Below, piece after piece: positions 9,790 through 21,334 of a stretch of DNA of 64,000 bases (the first letter of the stretch is position 1; every line of letters starts with the position of its first letter). This DNA is from Cliona cf. orientalis (lineage: Eukaryota; Porifera; Demospongiae; Clionaida; Clionaidae). Below the pieces are notes generated by a model that did not search any database, had not been told where the DNA came from, and was given only the letters and a program-made list of their open reading frames with translations. Location: contig OZ005707.1 of NCBI GenBank assembly GCA_963930775.1, positions 4,340,001 through 4,404,000 of the forward strand, in the 5' to 3' direction. The position numbers and the translations under genes were made by a program.

Positions 9790-12700
9790 ATGGCTGAAAG
9801 TGAGGTGACAGACACTAGTCTAGAAACACAAGACTCTCGAATATCTCTAGCAGGCGCAGATGGAAATCGAAATGTATCTGAAGAGATTAATATTGCAAAG
9901 AACCATCCCGGTGACGAAAAGAATACTGACTTACCTGAGTCCATGCCTGAATCTAGTTTGAATTCACAAGAAAAAACTTACAGGAATGCTAAAGAAGATC
10001 CGAATGCGGAAGGACTATCGGCTGGAGAGGAAACCAATAATCAACCAAGGGGAATTAAGATGGATGCTTTGGGGCAGATGAGCATAGGTGAAAATGACAA
10101 CAGAGGCTCACAGAAGCAAAGTGTAGCAGATGGTGATTGCCATGGCAAACCAGACAAGTCTATTCCAATGGATATGGACAACGGAGGAGTTGGTTGTCCT
10201 TTGGGTCAAACTACTACAGAAGAAAGAGAAAATGGTTCTATTGAGGAGAATGCTTCCCCAAATACTGAAGCTGGAAATAATGGGTCTCGAGAACTATCTG
10301 CTGACACTGTCATCCAGGACACCCATGATGAACCAATGGAAGTGGATGTCCCAGATGCTGAAGGTGAAAATGGTGAACCTCAAATACCATCAAGCACATC
10401 TGACCAAGCCGACACCCAGGGCCCCCAGAAGGATTCAGAAGCACAGAGTGGAAGTGATTTTGAAATGGAAGTAGATGATGTAACTGGTCAAGTATCAGCA
10501 GTGGCACAGAGTGGGGCCAAACATGCAACTAAAGGAAACAGTGAAGCAAGTATTAGCTCAGTTGGTGAGCTAAAGCACTCAGCTGAAGTAGAAGGTGATA
10601 CCTCAGCATCAGATAGTGATCAGAACAATACCACTGAAGGAATAGATAATGTCCCAGCTGAGGTGGTGGATATTAGTAATGTCCAAACTGATAACTCAGT
10701 AGAGACAATTGGTGAGTCAAAGCCCGTTGTTGAAGGAGTGAATGATGGATTTGGTAGCTCTGCAGGTGTTGTTGGTGAGCCGAAGCTCACAGCTGAAGAA
10801 AATAATGAAGGAACTGGTAGCGCAGCAAATGCTATTGGTGAGCCAACGCTCACAGCTAAAGGAATGAGTGACAGAGCTAGTGCAGCAAATACAATTGATG
10901 AGCTAAAGCTCACAGCTGAAGGAAAGAATGAAGGAACTGGTACTGCAATAGATGCTATCGGTGAGCCAAAGCTCACAGCTGAAGGAAAGAATGAAGAAAC
11001 TGGTAGTGCAGTAGATGCTATTGCTGAGACAAAGCTCACAGCCAAAGAAAAGAATGAAGGAACTGATACTGCAGCAGATGCTATTGGTGAGCTGAAGCTC
11101 ATAGCTGAAGGAAAGAATGAAGGAACTGGTAGTGCAGCAGATGCTATTGGTGACCCGAAGCTCACAGCTGAAGGAAAGAATGAAGGAACTGGTAGTGCAG
11201 CAGATGCTATTGGTGAGCCGAAGCTCACAGCTGAAGGAAAGAATGAAGGAACTGGTAGTGCAGCAGATGCTATTGGTGAGCCGAAGCTCACAGCTGAAGG
11301 AAAGAATGAAGGAACTGGTAGTGCAGCAGATGCTATTGGTGACCCCAAGCTCACAGCCAGAGGAAAGAATGAAGGAACTGATACTGCAGCAAATGCTATT
11401 GGTAAGCCAAAGCAAACAACTGGAGGAAAGGATGATGATGATGACAGTAGTGATGATAATTGGTATGGTTGTCCCTGGGGTAGATCATGGGCATCAAGAG
11501 ATACTCAGACGTATCGAAGTGGCTACAAGGTAAGCCGAATCTCGTTTATTACCTTTAATGAATGATTTATGTTAATATCCAGGGTAAAAGGGACAACCCA
11601 GATCTTGACAAAAATTTCAAATTCTATACCAACAAAATACGTTCACAGCCAGATGGTAAGTTCAGTGCATTAGTGCATGTTCTTGTAGTTACTCCAGTAC
11701 TCCACTCTGCCCTCATGACTAGCCTGGCCTCCTTGCTATAGCAACAACTCTAATTTATTACCCCACGTGCATGCGCAAAGGGTAATGTAATCGATCATAT
11801 CATCATTGTTGTTATCATCGTTGTCGTCATCATCATTAGCACAAAAATTGCCATATCTCAAGATGTAGGCATCTAAGGGACTTGTAAGCATAAGGAATCA
11901 ACTGGCTTCAGTGTGCATCAAATCAAGGAACACAGTCCTAGAGTATCACAAATAGTGCCTTTTGTTGCCCACCGTAGCCACGCCTATCAGTACTATCCGG
12001 ATCCGCTCACGGAGCTGAAACCTGAAGCCCTATCATAATGTAAGATAGCTACCGTATGGCGGGTAATTTTCGTGGGGTGCTAATTTTTGTGGTTGACTTG
12101 GCAGTCACGAAATCCCCCCCCCCTCCCATGAAAATTTAATGCTTACAGTGATATGCGAGTCAATGATGATGGGCGTGGCTACAAACATCATACGTGGCTG
12201 ACGTGGCAACATTTCCCAGTATTAGCAAGCAATGTGCAGTAGCCATTGGCATCCAGCTGATAGCATCTTCGACACTAATATTCTTCTATCTCATGATCAT
12301 GCTATTTGTCCAAGTCTCTGTTAGTAACAAAGAAGATCGTGAGCGCATGTATCTATTACATCATCACTTGTGCAGCAGTGCCACGCCCCTGGATTGGTTG
12401 CCATACTGTCATGAAAATTTAAAATTAATTTGAGGGCCTTTTCAGACTTTCCACGAAAATTAGTCCCCACGAAAATTATCCGCCATACGGTATACTAATC
12501 ATGGTAGTATCAGTTAATATCTTCCTAGCACTTTTTATCACCGGGACACCTGGTACATACTGTACCCTCGTGAAAGAGGGCCCATGGGTGGCGATTGGGG
12601 GATGGGCTGATATTCGAGGTATCAGTGTCGTGTTTAGATGCAAAAGAGCAACAAGGTAAGTTACCCATTCATAATTTGAATAGTAGAAGCGGCTACTATT

Positions 12701-15700
12701 GATTTCAGCCTTATTCAAGCACGGTTACCAATCCAGAGCAAGGGTGGCCACGATACTTCACCATGTATCATTGACCGCAGCCGTATTAAGTGGGCGTGGC
12801 TATGATCGCTAGTTGTGTACGATCGTTCATTTGTGTTGAAATGTGGCATAAAGCTAGCTAAGCTTAGTATCATGGCTGTTTAGCAGGTTACTTATTGATC
12901 TTACATAGACTATTCGAAGTTCAGCCCTCATAAACCAGCCATTTGAGCTGCGTTTTCCAGGGCAGCTACACATGGGCGCATTTTCGAGTAAATACTAGAC
13001 CTTAGTGGGAAATTGAGCCCAAAGTGGGAGGTGTCCTCTTACGAGGGTACGGTAATGTACAATCATGGAAATTGTACAGGGTTGGAAAATTCTAATGTTC
13101 TCGTATGCATGTATAGCCTCTGGTTATTTTATTAAGCGCATGCTCTCTTCTCGCTATTAGCTATTGTTTAAGTGCATGGTATTCTATGAACCCTGACCTT
13201 GACCTCAACAACTGGCTGGAAAGTGAAACGTGCGAAAGAATAGGCGATGGCTGCAAGCATCCAGCAGACACTAATGACAAGATGGACTATTCTAAACGTG
13301 CTGAAAAGAACAAAGAGAGAGTTTAAGCGCTAGTGGCAGCTGTAAACGCTAACACACTCGATCGATCGAGCTGGCTAGCTAGCTAGCTAGTGCGCCTCGC
13401 ATCATGTGCCCAAATGTTTGTGGGCATGGTTATGTGCCATATATTTATTAAGTGCATACTACCGTTCCAGTTACTGTTATAACCAGAGTATAATATGGTA
13501 ATGTTAGTGGGTACAGAATTGTGTATTTTGGGGGCTATTCTGCAGAATATCAGTACTCGAAAAGATAGTTGCTTTAAGAATGCTATTTACTGGTTGACTA
13601 GACAGAGTTAGACTTTAATACTCATTTTAGTAATGGGCAGTATTGGAAATAGTAGCTGACGCCAGAAAATATTACGGTATCACGGTATCCACAGTATAGT
13701 AATGTAATCAATTATGATGGTAAATACAGTACTATGGTACTTGTAGGGTTTAATGATTGATAGTCAGTACCTCGGTATCACGGTATGGACAGTATATTTG
13801 CCATTACTAACTTATTTCTTTGGGAATGGAGGTACATATATATATATATATTATGCATAATTATGAAGTGCAAGGAAATGTGAGTAAAGGTTGAATATTG
13901 GCTGTACAAAAGCCGATAATTACCCTGCGAGCATGCGCAAGGGGGTAAAGTAATTGGTCGTGTCATCGTTGTTGTCGTTGTCGTTGTCATTGTCATTAGC
14001 ACAAAAATTGCCATATCTCGAGATGTACATGTAGGCATCTAAGCGACTTGTAAGTACAACGAATCAATCGAATTTGGTGAAAAACTGACTTCAGTGTGCG
14101 TCAAATCGAGGGATATGGTCCATGAGTAGTGCCTTTTTGTTGGCCATCGTAGCCACGCCCATCGACAGTGCCCACAATGCATGATGCATGCCCATTGTGC
14201 TTTCTGTTCATGCGCACAACTAAGTGGCCAAGCGTATGACTGGTAGCCTCGTTCCCAGGCTCTCCCCCTCCTCTTTATTTTGTACGCGCGATTTTATTTA
14301 CGCGAAATTATTGTGCAGAGAGAAGGGAGGGGGCCGGGGAGAGCCAGAGCCTGGGAGGCTTTGATCACGTGCGGACACTGATGACGCGTTCAGTGTCCAT
14401 TGTGTCCACGTATGAGAGTCCAAAAGAACGAGAAAGAAGCCCGGATCAGTGTGCTAGTAGGCTTTTTGGAGTGCTCTACAGATGGCTCGATCGATGGACA
14501 AGACTGCCAGCCAACTTTTTGACACCTTGCGCTCTTGAATCTCTGAGAACGATCATCTTGGATCATGGCAGCCAACTCACTGGCACTGTATGAGATTCAA
14601 GAGCGTGAGGCATCAAAAAGTTGGCTGGCAGTCTTATCCATCGATCGAGCCATCTATAGTGCACTCCAAAAAGCCTACTAGCACGCTGATCCGGGCTTCT
14701 TTCTCGTTCTTTTGGACTCTCATACGTGGGCGCCGGGGCACAATGGACACTGAACACGTCATCAGTGTCCGCACGTGATCAAAGCCTCCCAGGCTCTCCC
14801 CCTCCAGCTCCCTTCTCTCGCACAATAATTTCGCGTAAATAAAATCACGCGCATAAAATAAAGAGGAGGGGGAGAGCCTGGGAACGAGGCTATATGACTG
14901 GTAAAGATCGTTGATGTTCTATTCTAAATCATAGTTGCAAAGTTTAAAAGAGGAGAGACCGGGACAGAGTAGAAAATAGAATGAATGCGCGTGAAGCACG
15001 CGCGAAATTTTAAGGACCATGCCCACTTTTAGGTGACCACACCCACTTTCGGGCGATTATGTACTGCCACGCCCACTAAACATCGAGATATACGGACTGA
15101 AATTCGATAATATACTGAGTTTATGCTTGTGCCACACCTCCATTTGTGCAATCAAGCTGGATTCCGGGACAATGCTGTAAACCGGGACACAACCGGGACA
15201 TAGGGCCAAATTCCGGGACTGTCCCGGCCAAACCGTGACACTTGGCAACTATGCTAAATAATTCTTGTGACATCTATAGTGACTGAAATCTGAAGCCCTA
15301 TGGAACCAATCATAATGTAAGATAACTATGTACTATACTATTTATTACAACAAAATATAGGTAAAAGTGCATGTCTTCCTGGGTCTGGGTGCAGAGAGCA
15401 CTTTTTAAGTGTCACTGGGACCCCCAGCAACTAAGCAGCATTTCCACTATTTCTCTCATGCACCAAAAGTAAATCTATAAATTGCGCAGGTCTAGGTCTG
15501 GTGCAGAGAGAAATTAGTACTTTTTTGGCTGACACCACCAGGACCCCTACAACTAAGTAGCATTTCCTCTATTTTTTCTTAAATTCGCAAAATTCTATCC
15601 ATGTACATAAAAATAGAACTACAAATTACGCAATGGGAGCGCAGGATATGTGCTCTACAGAGCTCTAGTTATGTAATAATTGAGTCTTTATGTGACATTA

Positions 15701-17797
15701 TGTGTACAAAATTGGCATACAGTCACCATTTGGTGTACAGCACAGTATTTATAGTGAAGGCTATATAGTACTATGCCTCTGCACAAAGCCAGAACCTCTA
15801 TGGCAAGTCTCCCGTTGGCACTGGAACTGAGCGTTTCGTCAGTGTGAAATGCATATGGAACAGGAATGTTTTATTGACCAATACTGTGTTACATGTATCT
15901 AGTACTCCTTACTACCGAATACAGAATCAATCTATGTTTATTGCCAATACTGGTGCGGCTGTATGCCAAACAAAATACCAGCCACATATGCAATAAAATG
16001 ACGTCATTGCAGACATGTATACATTGCATGCCCATAGTTGCTATGTACCATTGATCCCATGTGTAAGCCCTGCTAGCATGGCATGTTTGAGGTATAGTAA
16101 TTAATGTACGTGTACCAAATAGAAGCCACACCACCGCCCTCGAATATATAGTAGCCGCACACATGTGCAAACACAATGAAGTGGGTGTGACCATGATCGC
16201 AAGTAAGAACAATTGTTAGTTCGGGGCAAAAAGCATGACGAAAGACGTCCTTGGCTTGGTATTTTCGATCATGTATCGACTATTCGAAGAGCAATCCTGA
16301 AAAACTAGTCCACCATGTAGAATGACACCCAGAAGGTATCGGGACCACCCTGTGATAAGATTAATAAAAGTTGCCTTCAATTAGTAGCCGCACTCCAACA
16401 GGGCCGAAGTTAATACAGTGGTCCCTCCTTTGAGAGACCCCTCTAGTGAAAGACCACCTCTTATTAAGAACCAAAAAGTGCATGCACAAAACCACTCTAC
16501 ATACAAACAGCCCTCTGGTCAAAGACCACCTCTAGAACCCAACCAAAGACCACCAATTATGTGGAAATTAAAGACCATCACTGATCTCAACTAGAGCTCT
16601 GTAGATCAAATACCCCACGTGCACATTGCACAATCTGTAGATCTACCTTGGAATGGAATTTTGCCACAGTAATGCGCGACTGGAAAGAGAAAAGTTCTCA
16701 TATTAGAAGAGGAGTGATTCATCGGGCTAAAAATATCCCTGTGACTGGAGGTTGAAAAGTAGTTTCTTTCTTATGAATACGGGTACCAAGCAACTATTTT
16801 TCATATAAATTATGTATGGCACAATGCAACCCACTCTTGCAAAGCTCCACCTATTGCTCCACCCTCCTCTGGTGGAAGACCACCTCGTTTGGGAGACCAT
16901 TTTTATTTGGATTCAAGTGCGGTCTCTCAAAAGAGGGACCACTGTAGTAACTGCAGCTACTATTCGAATGAATACAATACTTATATGCTAATCATTTGCT
17001 ATTATTCTAGGTGAATTAATCGAAGATATTCATAAAAAATGGAAAGGAGACTATACACGGCTGGAGAGGCATCATGGCTACATTCAGTGGCTGTTTCCCA
17101 TCCGTGAACGTGGACTCAATTGGCAAGCTCAAGAGCTACAATCCCACGAGATTGAGGTAAATGAATAATAATTATTATTACTATGTAAACTGCACGTAGC
17201 ATTTTTCTCCTGTATGTTGTACATACATGTACAGAGTATTCTTGCTGATCCTGTGGCTCGCAAACGTATCCTTACCTCTTACGAGCTAATGTTAGACTTT
17301 TATGGAATGAAACTTAAGGATCTCAAGACTGGTAGGTTTACAACATTCTCATATTGGCATTGCAATATCCCTCCAGTGAAGCACTACATATCGTACCTCA
17401 TATAATGTATGTAACCTTATAGGCTTACTAATGTAGCCACAAATAATTAAATAGCTACTGGGGATGCAATTATTATGTTGTAGGTGAATTGGAGAGAGCT
17501 GGCAACTGGAAGGATCAATTTTATCATCTCAATCACTCCATGCACAACTATCTCCGCATCACTCGCATCCTCAAATGCCTTGGCGAGTTTGGCTATGAGC
17601 ACCTCAAAGCTCCCTTTGTGCGATTTGTTCTCCATGAGGCCATCGTTGAACAAACTCTTGATAATACCATCGACAGCTGCCTCAACTACTGGCTGGAGGT
17701 GATCAAAGATGACAAGGAACGTAAACAAATCAAGAAATATGCCAAGGAGCTGCAGAGTACACATGGTAAGCCGAAGAAGATAAAGAAATATATATAG
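9790..17797 (+). CDS. OGFR: Opioid growth factor receptor-like protein, five exons
   Basis: Exons 9790-11529, 11583-11655, 17011-17156, 17235-17331 and 17484-17797 join in frame to about 789 aa. Exon 1 encodes an acidic, low-complexity region with about eleven 21-residue repeats (consensus GEPKLTAEGKNEGTGSAADA + I), then a DDDDDSSDD stretch and a WYGCPWGRSW segment. Exons 2-5 encode the conserved OGFr domain: NFKFYTNKIRSQPDG, YIQWLFPIRERGLNW, YELMLDFYGMKLKD, LRITRILKCLGEFG.EHL. It ends in a Lys-rich tail (KPKKIKKYI). In vertebrate OGFr the repeats follow the domain; here they precede it. The start at 9790 (AAAATGG context) was preferred over an in-frame ATG at 9748. Intron 2 is 5.4 kb and packed with MITEs. 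A nuclear or nuclear-envelope role is known for vertebrate OGFr and only inferred here. Confidence 0.88.
10711..11402 (+). repeat. 63-bp coding tandem repeats in OGFr exon 1
   Basis: About eleven units of 63 bp. The last five are nearly identical, the first few diverged, which suggests ongoing expansion by slippage or unequal exchange. The array has no stops in several other frames, which creates long spurious open frames on both strands. Confidence 0.9.
11758..12490 (+). mobile_element. Helentron-like partial copy interrupted by a CCGTATGG MITE
   Basis: TTACCCCACGTGCATGCGCA at 11758 matches the 5' end of the elements at 8566 and 13921, with the shared block AAAATTGCCATATCTC. The copy is broken by the MITE at 12052-12490. 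No 3' hairpin end was found for it. Confidence 0.5.
12052..12490. repeat. CCGTATGGCGGGTAATTTTCG MITE, copy 1
   Basis: TA-CCGTATGGCGGGTAATTTT at the left and the inverse (AAAATTATCCGCCATACGG-TA) at the right. The interior matches the copy at 44271-44985, including GACTTGGCAGTCACGAAAT. The 79-aa open frame inside is not preserved between the copies, so it is not treated as a gene. Confidence 0.85.
12560..13052. repeat. MITE with C(C/T)GTACCCTCGT ends, TA flanks
   Basis: Left CTGTACCCTCGTGAAAGAGG and right CCTCTTACGAGGGTACGG are inverse, with TA on each side. The interior has a GTGGGCGTGGCTATGATCGC block that recurs, diverged, near 16183. Confidence 0.65.
14244..14892. mobile_element. MULE-like 649-bp foldback with 9-bp target duplication
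   Basis: A near-perfect palindrome: arms of about 295 bp around a spacer of about 55 bp. Tips are TAGCCTCGTTCCCAGGCTCT and its inverse. The 9-bp duplication tatgactgg sits at 14235-14243 and 14893-14901. The long arms and 9-bp duplication are typical of Mutator-like elements. There is no transposase. Paired open frames on the two strands are mirror images of one another and are not genes. Confidence 0.88.
14931..15253. repeat. MITE, TAGTTGCCAAG family (copy 2, inverted)
   Basis: Left ATAGTTGCAAAGT, right ACTTGGCAACTAT. It contains the ACATAGGGCCAAA and GTCCCGGCC blocks seen in the other three copies. Inserted in the Helentron-like copy. Confidence 0.75.
16416..16944. repeat. Tigger/pogo-type MITE (CAGTGGTCCCTC ends)
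   Basis: Left TA-CAGTGGTCCCTCCTTTGAGA and right TCTCAAAAGAGGGACCACTG-TA are inverse. CAGTGG-type tips with a TA duplication are characteristic of Tigger/pogo elements. Both arms carry AAAGACCACCTC-type subrepeats. It contains an inverted fragment of the Helentron-like 3' end near 16590-16640. Confidence 0.8.
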
Positions 17798-18014
17798 AGG
17801 TACATATAATAATATTGTGATTGAGAGTTAACTTTGTAGCTACATGTGTAGCTCCCATGTTTAAATATAGGAGCATATTATGGTAAATTATAATTTTTGT
17901 CTGATTTTGTGGTTGCATTGGTATATATATTTTTGCCATTGTGTTAATTTCATCTTGTTCTCATTAATTAAAGAATAGCAATAATACTACTGGTATTGTT
18001 GATTGTAATTTCAG

Positions 18015-21000
18015 TTAATTTGGAGGACTGGGGTTAAACCAGGCGGCCATTTCAAACTTGATGTAAGTTGAACAGCTGCATGCATGTACAATAATCATGA
18101 TAATTCCGTGATATGGCATAAACTGGCATTTCCACTTACACTGCTGGCCTCCAGTTTTCTCCCGAAGACTTCTCCCAAGCTGAATACTGTGATGTGTGTG
18201 TGTGTGTGTGTGTGTGCACATAATATACTTTTTGCCATAGTAGAACAACGGTATCGGGAAATACCATGAGTTCATTGCTGTATATTGTTACGAGCAATGA
18301 ACTCGTGAACTGTGCAAAAGGCAATGAATGAGTGGTATTTCTGAGGTATCATTGTTCTACTATGGCAGATTGTAGTTGGTTTTGGCAATGGCAGCTGCCA
18401 TTTCAAGCACTGAAGACTATGGCGTTTAGCTACATCCAGTAAGTGCAGCAGCACCTTGGATCATTTGTCTAACTCAGGCAACAAAAATTAAGCTGAAGTA
18501 CTAATAGCAGCAACTCACCTTGGCCTCTATGCAAGTGAACAGCGCTTAACATTCAACTTTTCAACACTGCATATGAGATATTGGTATTGACTGAGGGTTT
18601 AAGATTTTACTTGCGTGAGCACTAAATCCACCACAGTGTCATGATAGTTGGATGATAAACTGCCATAAGCCTGTATTGCAAATAAGCAAATGAGTGATGA
18701 AGGGAAGAGAAAAAAATTTCAGGACAAAGCCAGGATTTGCTTGATCCTCTTTCCCTTCCTTCACTTCTCATGCTTATTTATAACATGATAGTTGGATATC
18801 GGTTTTGCATATTTTGTGAACAATGAATATGAAATTAATAAGTTATCTGTTTCCCTTCAATACTATAAGCTTAATCACCAGTATCTGTTGTTGGGGATGA
18901 AATGTGACACTGAGAACGTTAGTGCCGTCACTGTTGTCCATGCAGGTGTACGGGTGGCTTTGACCTTTGTCCCCCACTATTGCAGTGATGTTCAGAGCCT
19001 CCATGGTTCCTACAGGGTATAACCAATGCATGTTTTCATCATGCCATCTGCTAGCTCTCGGCCTGATCTAACAATATTAATGTACCAATTTTGGTGCCAG
19101 CATTTTGATAGTCCATGAGTGAGTCATGGATGTACATGTAGCGGCGAACGGAATCGGCTGTAGGCGACTGGCTCCAGAGATAGTGCTGTCTGATCACAGG
19201 GTCATACCCATGATTTGTCCTCCAAACAGCTTCCTTCATTGGAAATCCAATATGCACTGGCTGTACATCAGTTCCCACACCACTTGGTGTATATGTGGCA
19301 TTACTCTCTCTATGTAGTACATCATACATGTATGTTAGAATATTGATCAATCAAGAGTAGTAGTACCATATAGTGGGAAATTTCGAGGGAGAAAACTCAC
19401 GAATTTCATGATTTTAAAGCCATCTGTGAAAGTTTTCTTTGCAAAATTTAGGCATGCCATATCTGCCTATATGATTAGTTTAGCATTCCCCGAAAGTTTT
19501 CTCCATGAAATACTTCTGCCTACTGATCTGTGAAAGTTATCTTCCTCGAAAGTTTCCCCGCTATACAGTACGTGTATACATCACCAACTCTATCCTTTCT
19601 CTCTTTTGGAGTCATCCACAATGTGGTTGCACTCCCACTATCAAGTCCATGCAAATATCCATTATTCTCTGTACGTATTACACACTATCGAGAGCTTATT
19701 GACTCCTAATGGGTGTATAGACCCTATCAAAAATTCACCTGGGATCATTATCAGCAAAGTAAGCTGTGTATCCATACATTGTCTCCAGGGCAAGAGCTAC
19801 ATCAGTAAGTCTTCCACCAGCGTACGCTTGGGCATCTCCTCCAGATGCAATCATATGATTGAATCCAACAGTATTGGTTGTAGACTCCCAGCGTGTACGA
19901 GCTGTCTGTAAATTGTCTGCAAACTCCATGATGTAGCGGAGACGGAGAGTCCATGGAAATCCTGTGAAACTGATCACATTTTCCTCCAAGTTCGCCTCAT
20001 GGACAGTGATTCCCTTTGCACTCATCCCAGCTAACGTGCCGTAGAGTCCCACAAACCCCAGGGTAACGGATGGATTACTGCCGTCGTCTGGGACAACCAC
20101 CATTATTAGTTTGTTCTTGTTAATGCCAGTGTCCTTGTTCCAGTCTAGGTTCCTGGCTGAGAACAGTTCTGCTCCCTCTGTACGGCTGCCCCAAGCAGCA
20201 AACATAGAACACTGCATACCTCTAGGTTTTTCCGTATTCTTCAAATCCTCAAAATCAGTCTCTAGAGAAGAGTTGTTACCAAATTCTCTCAACAAGATGT
20301 AGAGAAAGTCTTGTAGATCTCCTGGAGCATTGGCGAGAACAATGGCCCTGTTGGTGTACTGCCCACAGTTACTGCAACCCTGAGCAGCAGCTCCATCAGC
20401 CAAACCTTTCAGCTCACTCTTGTAGATTGAAGGAAGATTTTTTGACTATAGAAGTATTGTAGTTGATGAGTAATACTACTAAGCATAAATACTTATGATT
20501 AACTCACTAAGTAGTCATTCCACTGCCAATCAAGAGCAGCTTCTAAGATATCAATTAACACCTGTGGACAATGGGAATACATTTATGTGGCACTGAATCA
20601 ACTTCTTCCATATGAGTGAAACCAGGAGTACTCCTGGTGAAACACTGTACTCACTTTATCATACCACTTGTCTCCCATCAGTGTATACAGTTTATACAGC
20701 AGTGAATGATATGCTTCTTGTATCTCTTTGCTCAATAGATACCCATAAGCATAACCAACATCTGTGGACAAACATGATCGATGTCAGCCCCGCCCACTCA
20801 CACTGTTCCACACATACAGATGTTTGGGCAGGAGGAGAAAAAGCCTAGCATAGATAGTAGAATGATAACCCCTTCTACTATCTATGGGCCTAGGTACGTA
20901 CGAGCCTATAATAATATTATTAAAATAGGCCTACAAGGTTTGTCGACAAACAGATATTATTCTCACCATATCTCGATCCCACGAGATGGATCAGTAAGGG

Positions 21001-21159
21001 ATTTGTTTCGTAGCCTGCGTCTGTCTCCACGCGGTAGAGGCTTGATTTCCCCCAGCTTGCAAGTTTTGTGTAGTTCTGGACCTCCGCTACTCTCACCTGG
21101 AGCGCCAGGCTGCCTTCCGCGGCAAGGAGAAGTAGCCCCAGCAGACTGAGAGTGGACAT
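18015..21159 (-). CDS. Secreted Ntn hydrolase, C45/acyl-transferase (AAT)-like
   Basis: Eight exons in transcript order: 21159-20967, 20761-20655, 20561-20508, 20445-19739, 19309-19086, 19009-18879, 18186-18140, 18075-18015. All joins are GT-AG and in frame; about 507 aa. The N-terminus (STLSLLGLLLLAAEGSLA) is a signal peptide. Exon 4 carries the family hallmark CSMFAAWGSRTEGAELFSAR then NLDW, with Cys about residue 197 as the likely nucleophile exposed by self-cleavage. GLYGTLAGMSAKGI and GFPWTLRLR blocks follow. The last exons give YTC.DN..GTNVLSV, ENWRPAV and STYIKFEM.AW, as I recall for the family's C-terminus. Relatives hydrolyse or transfer acyl groups on amides (isopenicillin N acyltransferase, choloylglycine hydrolase superfamily); the substrate here is unknown. 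The gene is convergent with OGFr and divergent from gene A. Confidence 0.85.
18194..18216. repeat. (GT)n microsatellite at a 3' splice site
   Basis: About 11-12 GT units. On the coding strand it forms the end of an intron, (CA)n then TCACAG, directly before the exon that starts at 18186. Confidence 0.9.
19366..19568. repeat. MITE, CCGTATAGCGGGAAA family (intronic copy)
   Basis: Left TA-CCATATAGTGGGAAATTTCG and right CCCCGCTATACAG-TA, with internal GAAAGTTTTCT/AGAAAACT arms. It lies in the intron between exons 4 and 5 of the Ntn-hydrolase gene. Relatives are at 35346 and 47015. Confidence 0.7.
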
Positions 21160-21334
21160 AATTGTACGCTTTGCATGTACTTTCTGCGAGGTCAGATGAT
21201 CAGCTCAAGCTCACCTTTGCATCACAAGAAGCCCCACCCACAGGGCTTGCGCTGATGAGTGCTTGACATTGTGCTGACACAGCAAAACAGATTTGTGAGC
21301 AAAGGCTGCTAACAGATATTTAATAATACAAGGA
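21160..21334. promoter_or_regulatory. Divergent promoter: Ntn hydrolase / gene A
   Basis: Only 175 bp separate the two start codons, so both 5' UTRs and core promoters lie here. No specific element was recognised. Confidence 0.5.

Larger units (their letters stand above)
13921..15668 (+). mobile_element. Helentron-like element copy 3, hosting two insertions
   Basis: 5' end TACCCTGCGAGCATGCGCAA, 3' end GTGCTCTACAGAGCTCTAG then TT, as in the copies at 8566 and 54403. It is split by the foldback at 14244-14892 and by the MITE at 14931-15253. Two diverged direct repeats of about 100 bp (from about 15370 and 15490, each with GCAGAGAG...ACTTTTT...AACTAAG.AGCATTTCC) lie near the 3' end. Confidence 0.6.

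Noticed and set aside
10620-11415. Long minus-strand open frames (up to 244 aa) opposite the OGFr repeats
   Set aside because: They mirror the 63-bp plus-strand repeat, have no start context or splice partners, and exist only because the repeat lacks stops in several frames.
12194-12433. 79-aa frame with a hydrophobic stretch
   Set aside because: Lies wholly inside a MITE; the second copy at 44271 does not keep the frame.
14369-14825. Several 60-74 aa frames on both strands
   Set aside because: They are mirror images produced by the 649-bp palindrome.
18843-18878. Direct read-through ending of the Ntn hydrolase (ILVIKLIVLKGNR then stop)
   Set aside because: A GT donor after ATACTG joins in frame to two further exons that encode the family's conserved C-terminal WRPA..STY segment.
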